A stretch of 39,472 nucleotides of DNA from Sphaerochaeta sp. (GTDB taxonomy: Bacteria; Spirochaetota; Spirochaetia; Sphaerochaetales; Sphaerochaetaceae), in contig JAEINL010000035.1 in NCBI GenBank assembly GCA_016342655.1, forward strand, positions 1 through 39,472, in the 5' to 3' direction. Below are positions 31,261 to 39,407 of the stretch, piece by piece. Numbering within the stretch: the stretch's first letter is position 1; every line of letters begins with the position of its first letter. A model generated the notes under the pieces. It was not told the origin of the DNA. It made no database searches and was given only the letters and a program-made list of their open reading frames with translations. A program made the translations under genes and the position numbers.

Positions 31261-31811
31261 ATAAGAGATTTCTCGCCCTTGTATGTAGTGCCGGCTTGTT
31301 GCTTGTCCTTGCAGGTTGTGCAAGTACCCCCAAGCCAAATGCCGATGGATCACCATACTGGACTACCTCAACTCCGAATAACACCCGTACACTGCATTTT
31401 GAGGTGGGCTCCGCAAAGATGTCGACCCCTCAGCTTAGCCTGTTACGTGCTGAGTCCGCTGCAAAGGATGCCATCGGACGATGGGCCTCCACTACTGTAG
31501 ACAATGCCCTGGTGACCTTTGTCGAGGAAGCTGGAGAGTCATTGAGGAATCAGCAGACCCTTGAGGTGCTGCAGAACCTGAGCGTGCAGACAGTCAACAT
31601 AGCCCTTCGTGGTGTATCTGTTGCCGAACGGTATACCGCTCCTGATGGAACCGTCTGGGTACTGTCCTCCTATCCTGTCAAGAACCTCAAGGATGCCTAC
31701 AAGCAGCAGACCGATGCCCTGGAACGCAAGCTTGAGATTGCAGAGGCCAAGTCGGACCTGATGATGGCATATCTGGAAAGCCAGCTGGAAAATGATGTCG
31801 TTGAACCCTAA
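31257..31811 (+). CDS. LPP20-family lipoprotein (paralogue of 29881)
   Basis: This 184-residue lipoprotein has signal MNKRFLALVCSAGLLLVLAGC, with the lipobox Cys at residue 21. The mature domain runs SPYWTTSTPNNTRTLHFEVG, AAKDAIGRWASTTVDNALVTF, ALRGVSVAERY and GTVWVLSSYPVKNLKDAY. It is a paralogue of the domain encoded at 29881. The C-terminus is a long charged helix, DALERKLEIAEAKSDLMMAY, that could form a coiled coil. AGGAG lies eight bases before ATG 31257. It is the last gene of the lipoprotein operon. Copy 3 of the dispersed repeat lies in the spacer after it. Confidence 0.86.
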   Translation: MNKRFLALVCSAGLLLVLAGCASTPKPNADGSPYWTTSTPNNTRTLHFEVGSAKMSTPQLSLLRAESAAKDAIGRWASTTVDNALVTFVEEAGESLRNQQTLEVLQNLSVQTVNIALRGVSVAERYTAPDGTVWVLSSYPVKNLKDAYKQQTDALERKLEIAEAKSDLMMAYLESQLENDVVEP

Positions 31812-31869
31812 TACGTAGTATTTTCATTCCCCAACGAAGCGAGAGTAGCGGAAGCATTACCATGGTTCC

Positions 31870-31892
31870 ATTACCGAGCGAGTGCCTTTCAT
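31870..31892 (+). repeat. Dispersed repeat, copy 3 (short form)
   Basis: The 17-base ATTACCGAGCGAGTGCC is identical to 26443-26459 and is followed by TTTCAT, which is also the end of the repeat at 26503-26508. It looks like copy 2 with the middle removed. It lies 58 bases after the last lipoprotein stop, with a similar AACGAAGCGAGAGTAGCGG piece just before it. Confidence 0.65.
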
Positions 31893-31915
31893 GAATTAGT
31901 GATAGTTTGTTGTGT

Positions 31916-31956
31916 ATGGCAATTATTCTCTTGACCAACAGGAGAAGAATTGCCAT
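31916..31956 (+). promoter_or_regulatory. Hairpin upstream of the rhodanese gene
   Basis: Arms of 16 bases at 31916-31931 and 31941-31956 pair at 14 positions around a nine-base loop. No U run follows, so it is a poor terminator. It ends about 10 bases before the rhodanese ribosome site and may be an RNA control element or the end of the lipoprotein transcript. Confidence 0.5.
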
Positions 31957-31978
31957 CTTAGTACTAGGAGATCCTATC

Positions 31979-32410
31979 ATGAATAAAACTATCATTATCA
32001 TACTTGTTGTCATACTCATATTCTTCTTGCTGTTAGTTGCCTCTATGGTCTTTGCCAATGGGAAGAGTGAAACCTCATCTGTTGTAGGTGAAAAAAAAGC
32101 TTCCTATCGCAAGATTTCAGCTCAAGAGGCTAAGGCGATGATCGACAGCGGACAAAGTCTTATTGTCCTTGACGTACGTACCCCTGGTGAGTTTGCAGGA
32201 GGTCATATAAAGGATGCCATCAACATAGCGAATGAGACAATTGGAAGCGATAGGCCTTCTGTCTTGCTTGAGAAGGATGCAACCATTTTGGTGTACTGCA
32301 GAAGTGGTTCCCGAAGTGCACAGGCAAGCAAGAAACTGCTTGCACTCGGCTATACCCAGGTCTACGATTTTGGCGGGATCATCGATTGGCCCTACGAGAT
32401 TGTTCAGTGA
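31979..32410 (+). CDS. Membrane-anchored rhodanese-like protein
   Basis: This 143-residue protein is a single rhodanese domain on an N-terminal membrane helix (KTIIIILVVILIFFLLLVAS at residues 3-22), so the domain faces the periplasm. Typical blocks are VLDVRTPGEFAGGHIKDAIN and YCRSGSRSAQASKKLLALG; the catalytic Cys is near residue 107 in CRSGSR. DFGGIIDWPYEIVQ ends the domain. It probably carries sulfane sulfur or acts in sulfur transfer. AGGAG lies nine bases before ATG 31979. The cysteine peptidase gene follows almost directly. The upstream hairpin may regulate the gene. Confidence 0.9.
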   Translation: MNKTIIIILVVILIFFLLLVASMVFANGKSETSSVVGEKKASYRKISAQEAKAMIDSGQSLIVLDVRTPGEFAGGHIKDAINIANETIGSDRPSVLLEKDATILVYCRSGSRSAQASKKLLALGYTQVYDFGGIIDWPYEIVQ

Positions 32411-32418
32411 GGTCGGCC

Positions 32419-33039
32419 TTGATAAAGAACACGCTACACAATCCTGAATATCTCTATATCCATGAAAAAGGGCAGGGTTTTGTCTATGGTTCTGACCAGG
32501 AGTGGTATCCCACGCTCTGGCAAAGACGAGCTGGTTGCGGACCTACTACAGCAAGTAATCTGATGCTCTACTTCCAGCAAAAACAGAAACCTCGGCTCCT
32601 GGAAAAAGAGGAAGCGCTTCTTGTGATGCAGGAACTGTGGAGCCTTGTAACACCGGGTATTATGGGGGTGCATCTTCTCAGTCAGTTCACCAAGGGTGTA
32701 GAGGCCTTTCTGCCAAAGTTGCCCTATGCCCTCAAGGAACAGACCTTGAAGATTGGCAAGGCAAAGAGCAAAAGGCCGTCTCTTGCTGATATGGTTGCTT
32801 TTTTGGTCTCTTCCTTTGAAGCTGACTCCCCGGTGGCCTTTCTCAACCTTTCAAGAGGGGTCTTGTCAAACCTTGACGAATGGCACTGGGTCACCCTGGT
32901 CGGTGTTGAGCAGGAAGGGGAAGGTGAGAGTGTCTATGCTACTCTCTATGACGCGTCCCTAACGTGGAAGATTAACCTTGGCCTCTGGCTCGAGACAACA
33001 ACGCGCGGTGGAGGGTTTGTCAGCTACCTTCCTGCCTAG
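32419..33039 (+). CDS. C39-like cysteine peptidase
   Basis: This 206-residue papain-like protein resembles the peptidase C39-like group. The catalytic Cys is in RRAGCGPTTASNLML, the His in LDEWHWVTLVGV and a likely Asp in LYDASLTWKINLG. No signal peptide is visible, so it is probably cytosolic, and the substrate is unknown. I prefer the TTG at 32419, six bases after GAGG; GTG 32407 (overlapping the rhodanese stop) and TTG 32386 are longer alternatives without good ribosome sites. Close spacing to the rhodanese gene suggests co-transcription without implying a shared role. Confidence 0.72.
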   Translation: MIKNTLHNPEYLYIHEKGQGFVYGSDQEWYPTLWQRRAGCGPTTASNLMLYFQQKQKPRLLEKEEALLVMQELWSLVTPGIMGVHLLSQFTKGVEAFLPKLPYALKEQTLKIGKAKSKRPSLADMVAFLVSSFEADSPVAFLNLSRGVLSNLDEWHWVTLVGVEQEGEGESVYATLYDASLTWKINLGLWLETTTRGGGFVSYLPA

Positions 33040-33082
33040 CAAAATATTCTTCCCTCTTTAATATGATGACTTATGCACAAGG

Positions 33083-34147
33083 CTATTGGACAGCATGGTG
33101 AAAATGTCGCATGAAATGTGTCGTGTATTTCAATGTCTTGGTAGGGCATGCATCGACGCAATGACCACACCCGACACAGCGTAGAGTATCCACAGGGATC
33201 CCGTTTTTGGCAAAGGATTTGACATCAATGGAGAGTGGACAGACACTTGTGCAACGTCCACATTGGATGCAGTGCTTCTCATCGGTCAGTATCTTCTGCC
33301 CCCCAAGTCTGCCTATCCAACCCAACAGGGTGCCTAACGGACAGTAATAGCAGTAAAGCCTTCCAATGAACGCTACCCAGAAGAACATGGCCATGAGAAG
33401 CTCAAATATGAGGTACTTGTAGGTTTCCACTTGGGAGATCAGAGCCTGATCAGTAAAGAGTTTTGCTCCTGTGGTCCAATACAAGGTAAAGAACAGGGCA
33501 AGCAGGAAAAAGATTTTTCTGAGTAGAGAAAGTAAGGTGAGGTATTTGCTTGAAAGGGGGGGCTTGCGTGTACCCACCAAAGGGATTGCAGGCTCAAAAA
33601 TCTCTGCAGCAAAGCCATTGAATAGGCACAGTGTCGAACACTGCAACCTGCGTCCGAAAAGCAGTGTCCCTACGAGGATACCGCTGCTGTATATCCAGAA
33701 AAAAAGAATCGAGGCCCTGATACCTCCCAATCCAATGCTTTGGCTCAGGCTCTGTTGGATGCTTGTGCCTTCCACTCCTGCCTGCAGTGGGACGGTGGAC
33801 CAGGGCAGTGGCATGGCAAAATAGTATACCTCTGGATTGGCTAGGAGTATTGGCAGGATGATGTGGACCAGAAGGGCAGCTATGGTGAAGCCAACAAGGT
33901 TTTTCTTGCGCATAGAATTGCTACCCTTCTGTGTTCGGATGCGCAGGGTAAGGACGCTGCATACCACAATAAGCAGCGTCTTGAACCAGTTCTCATAGAA
34001 GTGCCACAAGCTCTCTATTGCATGCGCAGCCTTAGGGGATGCAGAAGGGACATAGCCCCAGTTGAGTGAGGCTATGATAAGGCCCAGACCAATATACATC
34101 CAAAGAAGCGCTTTCAGGAGACGGAGCTCCCAGGTGGTGGTATGCAT
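33083..34147 (-). CDS. Membrane polyferredoxin (4Fe-4S, NapH/NosR-like)
   Basis: This inner-membrane electron-transfer protein has 354 residues. Five or six hydrophobic segments precede GRLYCYYCPLG, the CxxCP motif typical of NapH/NosR/CcoG-type membrane ferredoxins, and an earlier CSTLCLFNG makes a second CxxxC pair. Two classical 4Fe-4S sites end the protein: CIQCGRCTSVCP and CVGCGHCVDACP. It probably passes electrons across or along the membrane. The start codon overlaps the stop of the TspO-like gene by one base, so the two are co-transcribed with this gene second. No nap, nos or rnf genes are nearby, so the partner is unknown. Confidence 0.88.
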   Translation of the reverse strand: MHTTTWELRLLKALLWMYIGLGLIIASLNWGYVPSASPKAAHAIESLWHFYENWFKTLLIVVCSVLTLRIRTQKGSNSMRKKNLVGFTIAALLVHIILPILLANPEVYYFAMPLPWSTVPLQAGVEGTSIQQSLSQSIGLGGIRASILFFWIYSSGILVGTLLFGRRLQCSTLCLFNGFAAEIFEPAIPLVGTRKPPLSSKYLTLLSLLRKIFFLLALFFTLYWTTGAKLFTDQALISQVETYKYLIFELLMAMFFWVAFIGRLYCYYCPLGTLLGWIGRLGGQKILTDEKHCIQCGRCTSVCPLSIDVKSFAKNGIPVDTLRCVGCGHCVDACPTKTLKYTTHFMRHFHHAVQ

Positions 34148-34950
34148 CAGAGGTGGTTAGCTTGCTTTCTCTGCATGAACAGAATAAGAACAAGGGTTGC
34201 CACCAAGAGGACCAATACAGATTGTACTGTGATGATGACCACAGGGTAAGCACTGTTGAAACCAGAGGCAGAGGTATGCTTGATGAGAATCCCTATAAAG
34301 GCCCAGATGAGTGTGGCCACGTAGGGGATGTCCCTTGCCAAAATGGCTGTAGTCATGCCGATAAGGGTGCCGATGATGATGAGCGTGCTTGTCCAGACTG
34401 CTTCGCTGAGGCCCCATCCACTGAATCCGATGGTAACCAGAAGGACCGTGATATTCGCGATTGTCGCTACGGTTATCCATCCAAAATAGATGGAGAAGGG
34501 CAACTTGATGAAGAACCACTCCTTTCGTGTCATTGGCCTGTTCTTGAGAACAAGATGGATGGTTATCAGGGAGAGAAGGATGAGAAGCATCATGATTACC
34601 GAGAGAAAAATGACATCGTAATGCCAGCAGAAAATCCAGATGGAGTTAATCAGCGAGGAGAAAGCAAAGATAGTGCCCAATCGTGTGAGAAGCTCCCTAT
34701 CGGTAGGGTTTTCTTTCTGGAACAGTCCCAGCTGGTAGAGTGTGTAGAGCCCGAGCAACAGATAGATGACCCCCCAGATGGAAAAGGTCACCCCAGACGG
34801 GGCAAAGAGGTTGGGGAAGGCATCTGAAACCTCCCCTGTGGTGATTCCTGCTATGGGGAGGGTGTTTGCAAGGGCGTTGACAGTTATCATCAGGATGAAG
34901 GTAATTGCGACGAGAATGGAGGTTGGTGAGAATTGTTGTTTCTTGTCCAT
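34147..34950 (-). CDS. TspO/MBR-related membrane protein
   Basis: This 267-residue membrane protein has about seven hydrophobic segments and matches the larger TspO/tryptophan-rich sensory protein relatives. Signature blocks are ALANTLPIAGITTGEVSDAF, LFAPSGVTFSIWGVIYLLLG and NSIWIFCWHYD. Family members bind porphyrins or related ligands; a role here is not known. AGGAG precedes ATG 34950. It is the first gene of a two-gene minus-strand unit with the polyferredoxin, which may hint at a redox or tetrapyrrole link. Base composition is like the main chromosome, and the AT-rich island begins just upstream. Confidence 0.85.
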   Translation of the reverse strand: MDKKQQFSPTSILVAITFILMITVNALANTLPIAGITTGEVSDAFPNLFAPSGVTFSIWGVIYLLLGLYTLYQLGLFQKENPTDRELLTRLGTIFAFSSLINSIWIFCWHYDVIFLSVIMMLLILLSLITIHLVLKNRPMTRKEWFFIKLPFSIYFGWITVATIANITVLLVTIGFSGWGLSEAVWTSTLIIIGTLIGMTTAILARDIPYVATLIWAFIGILIKHTSASGFNSAYPVVIITVQSVLVLLVATLVLILFMQRKQANHL

Positions 34951-34987
34951 GTGTTTCTCCTACATCATAGGAAAAGTACCAAAAGTA

Positions 34988-35016
34988 TTAATATATATTA
35001 AAAAATATGTTATAAT
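34988..35016 (+). promoter_or_regulatory. Promoter of the serine recombinase with palindrome
   Basis: An extended -10 box, TGTTATAAT, ends at 35016. Its -35 position falls on TTAATA, which is part of the 14-base perfect palindrome TTAATATATATTAA at 34988-35001. The palindrome could bind a regulator such as the recombinase. A recombination site in this stretch is also possible. Confidence 0.55.
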
Positions 35017-35056
35017 GTATTTAAGCTTTAACGATAATATTCTGAAGGAAGTTACA

Positions 35057-36862
35057 ATGAAGATGTTTTATGGGTATGCAAGAAAATCTACTGAGGGACA
35101 AAATGAAGCTTCTCTTGAAGTTCAGCTAGATAGTCTGAGGAAAATTGCTGATAAGCTAGGTATGAGTTTTGAGCCAATTAAAGAAACAGGTTCAGGAAGA
35201 AACATTAGCTCAAGACCAAAGTTTCATGAAATGCTTCAGGCTAAAATTCAAAGGGGAGATGCAATAGGCGTCTATGACTCCAGCAGACTTTCTAGAAATG
35301 AACCCGAAGTATTCATGATTTACCAGAAGTTATCTGAAAAGGGTGTAGATATTTATGTTGATGGGAAGCAAGTTGATTTAACTAATCCCCAAGATAGGAT
35401 GATGGTAGGCGTAAAGGCTTCTTTTGATGCATATTTTGTTAACATTCAAAAGGATAAAAGTCTTAAAGGTATTCAAAAGGTTAAGGCAAATGGAGATTGG
35501 ATATTTACTGGGCGTATGCTTGGGTATCAAATCATAGGTATTGGGAGTAGACGAAGGGTAGAAATTGTACCAGAAGAAGCAGATATCATCAGATATCTTT
35601 ATGAGGAATATGCAAAAGGGAGATCAATAAATTCCATAACCAAAAGTCTGAATAGCTTAGGAAAACAAACCAAAAGTGGTAATAAGTTCAGCCTTGGAAC
35701 AATAAGGAGAACACTTAAAAAACCTATTTATAAAGGGTTCTATCCTCTTATAGGACCTGGGGCAAAAGTGTGTCAAGGAAACATACCTTATGACGAGAAT
35801 AACATGGTTAAATCGAATCTATACCCTCCGATCATATCCCCAGAACTTTGGGATGATGTCCAAAATTCATATAGAACTGTGCATAGAACCCATGCAATAC
35901 AATATTCATATAACTATGCAGGGTATGAACTTTCATCAATTATACATTGTAAGGGTTGTGAAGAACTTGGTGAGAAATCTTCTTTTGTGCATTGCCATCA
36001 TAAAACTAATCATAGGGAGGGCAGAAAAGAATCTTATGTAGATTACAAACATGTAAAGGGTTGTCCTGTTCACCGTTGCACGCTTAATTCAAAAATATAT
36101 GAATCCCTCTTTAGGTTTTGTTTTTATCTATTGTTCATGGATTCTTCTGAGCTATCCAGTTTTCTAGATGATAAGAGAAAGGAAGCTGAAGCTTTTTCAC
36201 GTACAACATCGGAACAGATAAAAGATGTTAAGAAACAACTGAAACAAATCACACAAAAGCAAACGAATATAGAGGATTTATTCATTAACACAGGGGAATG
36301 GACTGATAATGTCAGGAATAGGTTAGATGAATTTAAGGCGGAAGAAAGTCGCTTGAAAAATGTCCTCAGTAATTTGAAATATTCCCAACATTTCTCTGAA
36401 GAACAAATGGACTTTATGACAGGAAAGTATACAGAAGAATCATTAGCTAACTTTCTTCTAGCAGACAAAGCAGCAATAAGAAGGCAGTATTATTTGGATA
36501 TGATGGAATCTGCTTATGTTGATGTTGATGATTTGCTGATAAGCTACAAAAATGGTAAGAAATTCAAAATTGGATTAGGAAGAACCAGAAGAGGGAGAAA
36601 GCTTCAAGAGGTCTTTGACGTTGATACTTTTTTCAATGATCGATTTCAGTTTCAAGCAAGAATTGATACACAAGCAAAAGACTTAAGGATAGTAAAAACT
36701 AGAGCTTCGACTCACTATGCTAGTCCAAATACTCAATGGGAACTGGCTACTGTAAAAGAGTACCAACAGCGTTATGATAAGGAGTGGGAAGCTGTTAAGG
36801 ATAATATATCAAGTATTATCTCATCCATAAGTGATGGAAGTCTTCCTTCTCTTGATTGGTAA
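35057..36862 (+). CDS. Large serine recombinase / integrase
   Basis: This large serine recombinase of 601 residues is likely the integrase of a mobile element. The catalytic domain starts YGYARKSTEGQ, with the nucleophile Ser at residue 11, and contains YDSSRLSRNEPE, with the supporting arginines. The Recombinase domain (PF07508 type) covers about 170-290: GYQIIGIGSRRRVEIVPEEA and TKSLNSLGKQTKSG. A zinc-ribbon-like region with CKGCEELGEKSSFVHC comes next, then a coiled coil near 390-460. The gene is AT-rich compared with the genes to its left. AAGGA precedes ATG 35057. Its matching att sites were not found in this window. Confidence 0.93.
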   Translation: MKMFYGYARKSTEGQNEASLEVQLDSLRKIADKLGMSFEPIKETGSGRNISSRPKFHEMLQAKIQRGDAIGVYDSSRLSRNEPEVFMIYQKLSEKGVDIYVDGKQVDLTNPQDRMMVGVKASFDAYFVNIQKDKSLKGIQKVKANGDWIFTGRMLGYQIIGIGSRRRVEIVPEEADIIRYLYEEYAKGRSINSITKSLNSLGKQTKSGNKFSLGTIRRTLKKPIYKGFYPLIGPGAKVCQGNIPYDENNMVKSNLYPPIISPELWDDVQNSYRTVHRTHAIQYSYNYAGYELSSIIHCKGCEELGEKSSFVHCHHKTNHREGRKESYVDYKHVKGCPVHRCTLNSKIYESLFRFCFYLLFMDSSELSSFLDDKRKEAEAFSRTTSEQIKDVKKQLKQITQKQTNIEDLFINTGEWTDNVRNRLDEFKAEESRLKNVLSNLKYSQHFSEEQMDFMTGKYTEESLANFLLADKAAIRRQYYLDMMESAYVDVDDLLISYKNGKKFKIGLGRTRRGRKLQEVFDVDTFFNDRFQFQARIDTQAKDLRIVKTRASTHYASPNTQWELATVKEYQQRYDKEWEAVKDNISSIISSISDGSLPSLDW

Positions 36863-36904
36863 GAAGTCTCATTGCTTGAATCAGCAGGATTTAGTCTCAT
36901 AGAT

Positions 36905-36930
36905 ATACCTGTGCTTGCAGGTGTTTTTTT
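36905..36930 (+). terminator. Terminator after the serine recombinase
   Basis: ATACCTG (36905-36911) pairs with CAGGTGT (36918-36924) with one G-U pair, and a run of seven T follows (36924-36930). It lies 43 bases after the recombinase stop. Confidence 0.75.
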
Positions 36931-37107
36931 GCATGACTAATGGCTTTTAAGGGACAATTTTGTAATCTCAAGCTAGTCATTCCTTAAAATTGGAAAGCCC
37001 TTATATAAAGTAAATAAAACAACACTTTAAGCAATATCTACGGTATACTTTAAGATAGTAAATAAGGGAGCGTACTATTCTAAAAAATTTCATAAGATTA
37101 CTTATAA

Positions 37108-38097
37108 ATGAGGTTAAGTGTGTCACAAGTACATTATTTCCAACGTTACAGTTCCAAAGAAAATACAGTCACCAATACCATTTTGCATCTCCTATCCAGA
37201 ATTTACAGCTATTCACCCTACAGACTGAACAGCATACTGAATGAGATATGTGGTTTGGAAATACCAATTGGCCTTTCGTTTGAACAACAGAAAAAAGAAT
37301 CTCAATCAGTGCCTGATGGAACGATATCGCAGCAAGCCTTTACACTAAGAATAGAAACGAAAACAGAGTCTAGACTCAATAAAAATCAACTCCTAAAACA
37401 CTGTAATGGCTTTACAGATGGAAGCAAATATCTTTTAGTAATTACAAAAAATGCAGCAGATGAAAAATTGGTTTCAGAAATCAACGAGTTACCTGATCAA
37501 ATTCAAATTTCTTTCTGTACTTTCAAACATCTATGTGATGTGGTGTCCGATGAGTTCCATGAATATGAAATTTCAATCAAACTGATTGTTGATGATTTTA
37601 TACAGTACTGTGCAGATGAGAAGCTTCTTCCAGCAGAAGGTGTTCTTCGTATTGTTCCTTGTGGTTCCTCATTTACTTTAAATAAGGAGAACCTTTGTTA
37701 TAGTCATCCTGCAGACCGGGGGTACTCCCCTCATGATTATGTCGGTATATACAAAAACAAATCAGTAAGGCTGATTGGAAAAGTATCGACAATCGTTGAT
37801 GCAAAATCTGAAATTGATGGAATCAAGTATGAAAGTTTAAGCGGAGGGGGGGTCCCTGACACAATTAAGAAGTCCATTGAGAGCATGATTAACTCAGCAG
37901 AGAACCATCTGGGTTGGGATTTTTCAAAAAACTATACAAGGTTTTTCTGCTTTGATGAATTATATGAAACTGATTACCGTAAGAGATCGAAAGGAGGGAT
38001 CCAGGGTAACCGGTACATTAATATTTCTGAATTCATCAAAGATGGTAAAACCGTTGAGGACCTAGCAATCCTATTGAGCGACAAGGAATGGGATTGA
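37108..38097 (+). CDS. Putative PD-(D/E)XK nuclease
   Basis: This protein of up to 329 residues lies in the AT-rich island. The segment SVPDGTISQQAFTLRIETKT carries a PD-x12-ExK pattern (Asp70, Glu83, Lys85), the signature of PD-(D/E)XK nucleases. Before it, HYFQRYSSKENTVTNTILHL is a helical lead segment I associate with this group. The later part, including PADRGYSPHDYVGIYKNKSVR, is not recognised. It is probably a DNA endonuclease carried as cargo, possibly for defence. ATG 37108 has no good ribosome site; GTG 37120, with GAGG six bases upstream, is a sound alternative. No methylase gene lies beside it. Confidence 0.65.
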   Translation: MRLSVSQVHYFQRYSSKENTVTNTILHLLSRIYSYSPYRLNSILNEICGLEIPIGLSFEQQKKESQSVPDGTISQQAFTLRIETKTESRLNKNQLLKHCNGFTDGSKYLLVITKNAADEKLVSEINELPDQIQISFCTFKHLCDVVSDEFHEYEISIKLIVDDFIQYCADEKLLPAEGVLRIVPCGSSFTLNKENLCYSHPADRGYSPHDYVGIYKNKSVRLIGKVSTIVDAKSEIDGIKYESLSGGGVPDTIKKSIESMINSAENHLGWDFSKNYTRFFCFDELYETDYRKRSKGGIQGNRYINISEFIKDGKTVEDLAILLSDKEWD

Positions 38098-38143
38098 TAC
38101 AAATTTTCATTGCAAGCGATAATTCAATATAACAGAGGAAGAA

Positions 38144-38606
38144 ATGAGCCTATCAAATCAAGTATTCGAGTCGTTGATCACAGACTTTTTAGCCCGGAGT
38201 ATTGAGATTACACAAACGACAATTCTTATTCTGAAAGGTTTTTCTCTGGAATTTTACCAATCGTAACGAGCAGGTGATGAAGGAAGAATGGGAGAAATGG
38301 CGGCTCATGTGTGAGCAGTCGGGCATTGTTGAGCTGGTAAAATTTGCATCAAAGAAGAGAAAGTACACCGAAAAGATAATCATGCACGCAAAGTATCCTG
38401 TCACTTCCGGAGTCATCGAGGGCTGTATGAATACCATAAAGGTGATAAAGAGGTCTGCCTGGGGATTCAGGGACTTCGAGTACTTCTTCCTAAGAATCAA
38501 GTATGCTTTCCTACCCTACAAGGTCAAACAGGAGGTTAAGGACAAGCTCTTCAGAAACTGTTCGGAATACCTTCTACCCCCTATTGACCACCAGAAATGC
38601 GGATGA
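38144..38606 (+). pseudogene. Truncated ISL3-family transposase
   Basis: This is a remnant of an ISL3 transposase. The C-terminal part, from about 38235 in the frame of 38274, contains VMKEEWEKWRLMCEQS, then AKYPVTSGVIEGCMNTIKV and KRSAWGFRDFEYFFLRIKYA, the end of the ISL3 DDE domain. Before it, in another frame, ATG 38144 with GAGGAAG upstream encodes MSLSNQVFESLITDFLARSI, a possible N-terminal remnant that stops at 38266. Most of the catalytic core is missing, so an internal deletion is likely. It cannot be active. Confidence 0.7.
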
Positions 38607-38879
38607 GCCAGAATATTTCAGAGTAACAATTAGAAATCTTCATTACTAAAATCATATTCTCAGCCAGATTAAGTATAATATAATACCAAACATAATTTTT
38701 TATTATACACTTACAACATCATGCAATTAACACGTTTATTCACTATTTTCTTATCATTACTTCTTTCTTTTCTTCTTTTATATCAGAATAAACAACAAAA
38801 ACATCATATTTATGTTTTGTAAAATCCTCTGAAACCCCCAACTTTTTAAATCTATATCCATAAGGGAAAATTCAAAAAA
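38607..38879. other. AT-rich spacer without a clear gene
   Basis: The spacer is strongly AT-rich. One short frame at 38721 would encode a hydrophobic 33-residue peptide but has no ribosome site. It may hold the right end of the ISL3 remnant and the 3' flank of the minus-strand gene. I see no repeat or promoter that I trust. Confidence 0.45.
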
Positions 38880-39407
38880 TTAATTAAGATTCTCAATCTG
38901 GAATTCTTCATACTTATTCCAATCACCAATATATTTCTTAAACCACTCATCAAAGAGTTTATCTAGCCCACCCTTATCTAGAAGGTTCAGTAGCATCACA
39001 ATATTTGGATTTTCTTTCTTCTCTTTATCTGTAGTACCAACCTTACTCAATAGCCTACTATTGTTTTGTAGAAATCCACCTAAAGCCCTCAACTCTATCT
39101 TCAACATATGGGGAATAAACATCTTTTCTTCATTATCTTTATTCTGTGGGCAATATATACATGTTGTAAGACTTCTTTGCTTTTTACTATGGTGATTTAT
39201 ATATAGTGTACTCTTTTCATAAGAGAATCCTTTCTCTTGAAAGTCATTCCAGATGTTATAGTTAGTCTTATTATGATCTAGAATGCTGCTATGATAAGAG
39301 TCTATCATCTGGGGAAGAATATTTCTTCTATAAAATAATTCTAATTCCTTCTTACCTGGAAATAATAAATGTTTGTTAAGATCTAAACTTTGTATCGTAA
39401 GCTTCAT
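38880..39407 (-). CDS. Unknown protein in the AT-rich island
   Basis: The 175-residue product is not recognised. It is rich in Lys, Asn and Leu, with no signal or membrane segment. A single CxxC occurs in TTCIYCPQNKDNEEK. Helical segments FIPHMLKIELRALGGF and MLLNLLDKGGLDKLFDEWF follow. There is no good ribosome site before ATG 39407. The AT-rich composition matches the island rather than the chromosome. It could be a toxin, nuclease or cargo gene, and only the open frame supports it. Confidence 0.55.
   Translation of the reverse strand: MKLTIQSLDLNKHLLFPGKKELELFYRRNILPQMIDSYHSSILDHNKTNYNIWNDFQEKGFSYEKSTLYINHHSKKQRSLTTCIYCPQNKDNEEKMFIPHMLKIELRALGGFLQNNSRLLSKVGTTDKEKKENPNIVMLLNLLDKGGLDKLFDEWFKKYIGDWNKYEEFQIENLN

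Noticed and set aside
34153..34827. 224-residue plus-strand frame
   Set aside because: It is opposite the TspO-like gene; the charged composition is that of the complement of a membrane protein.
38721..38822. 33-residue hydrophobic peptide, possible type I toxin
   Set aside because: It has no ribosome site, the sequence is very AT-rich and no antitoxin RNA promoter is evident, so chance is likely.
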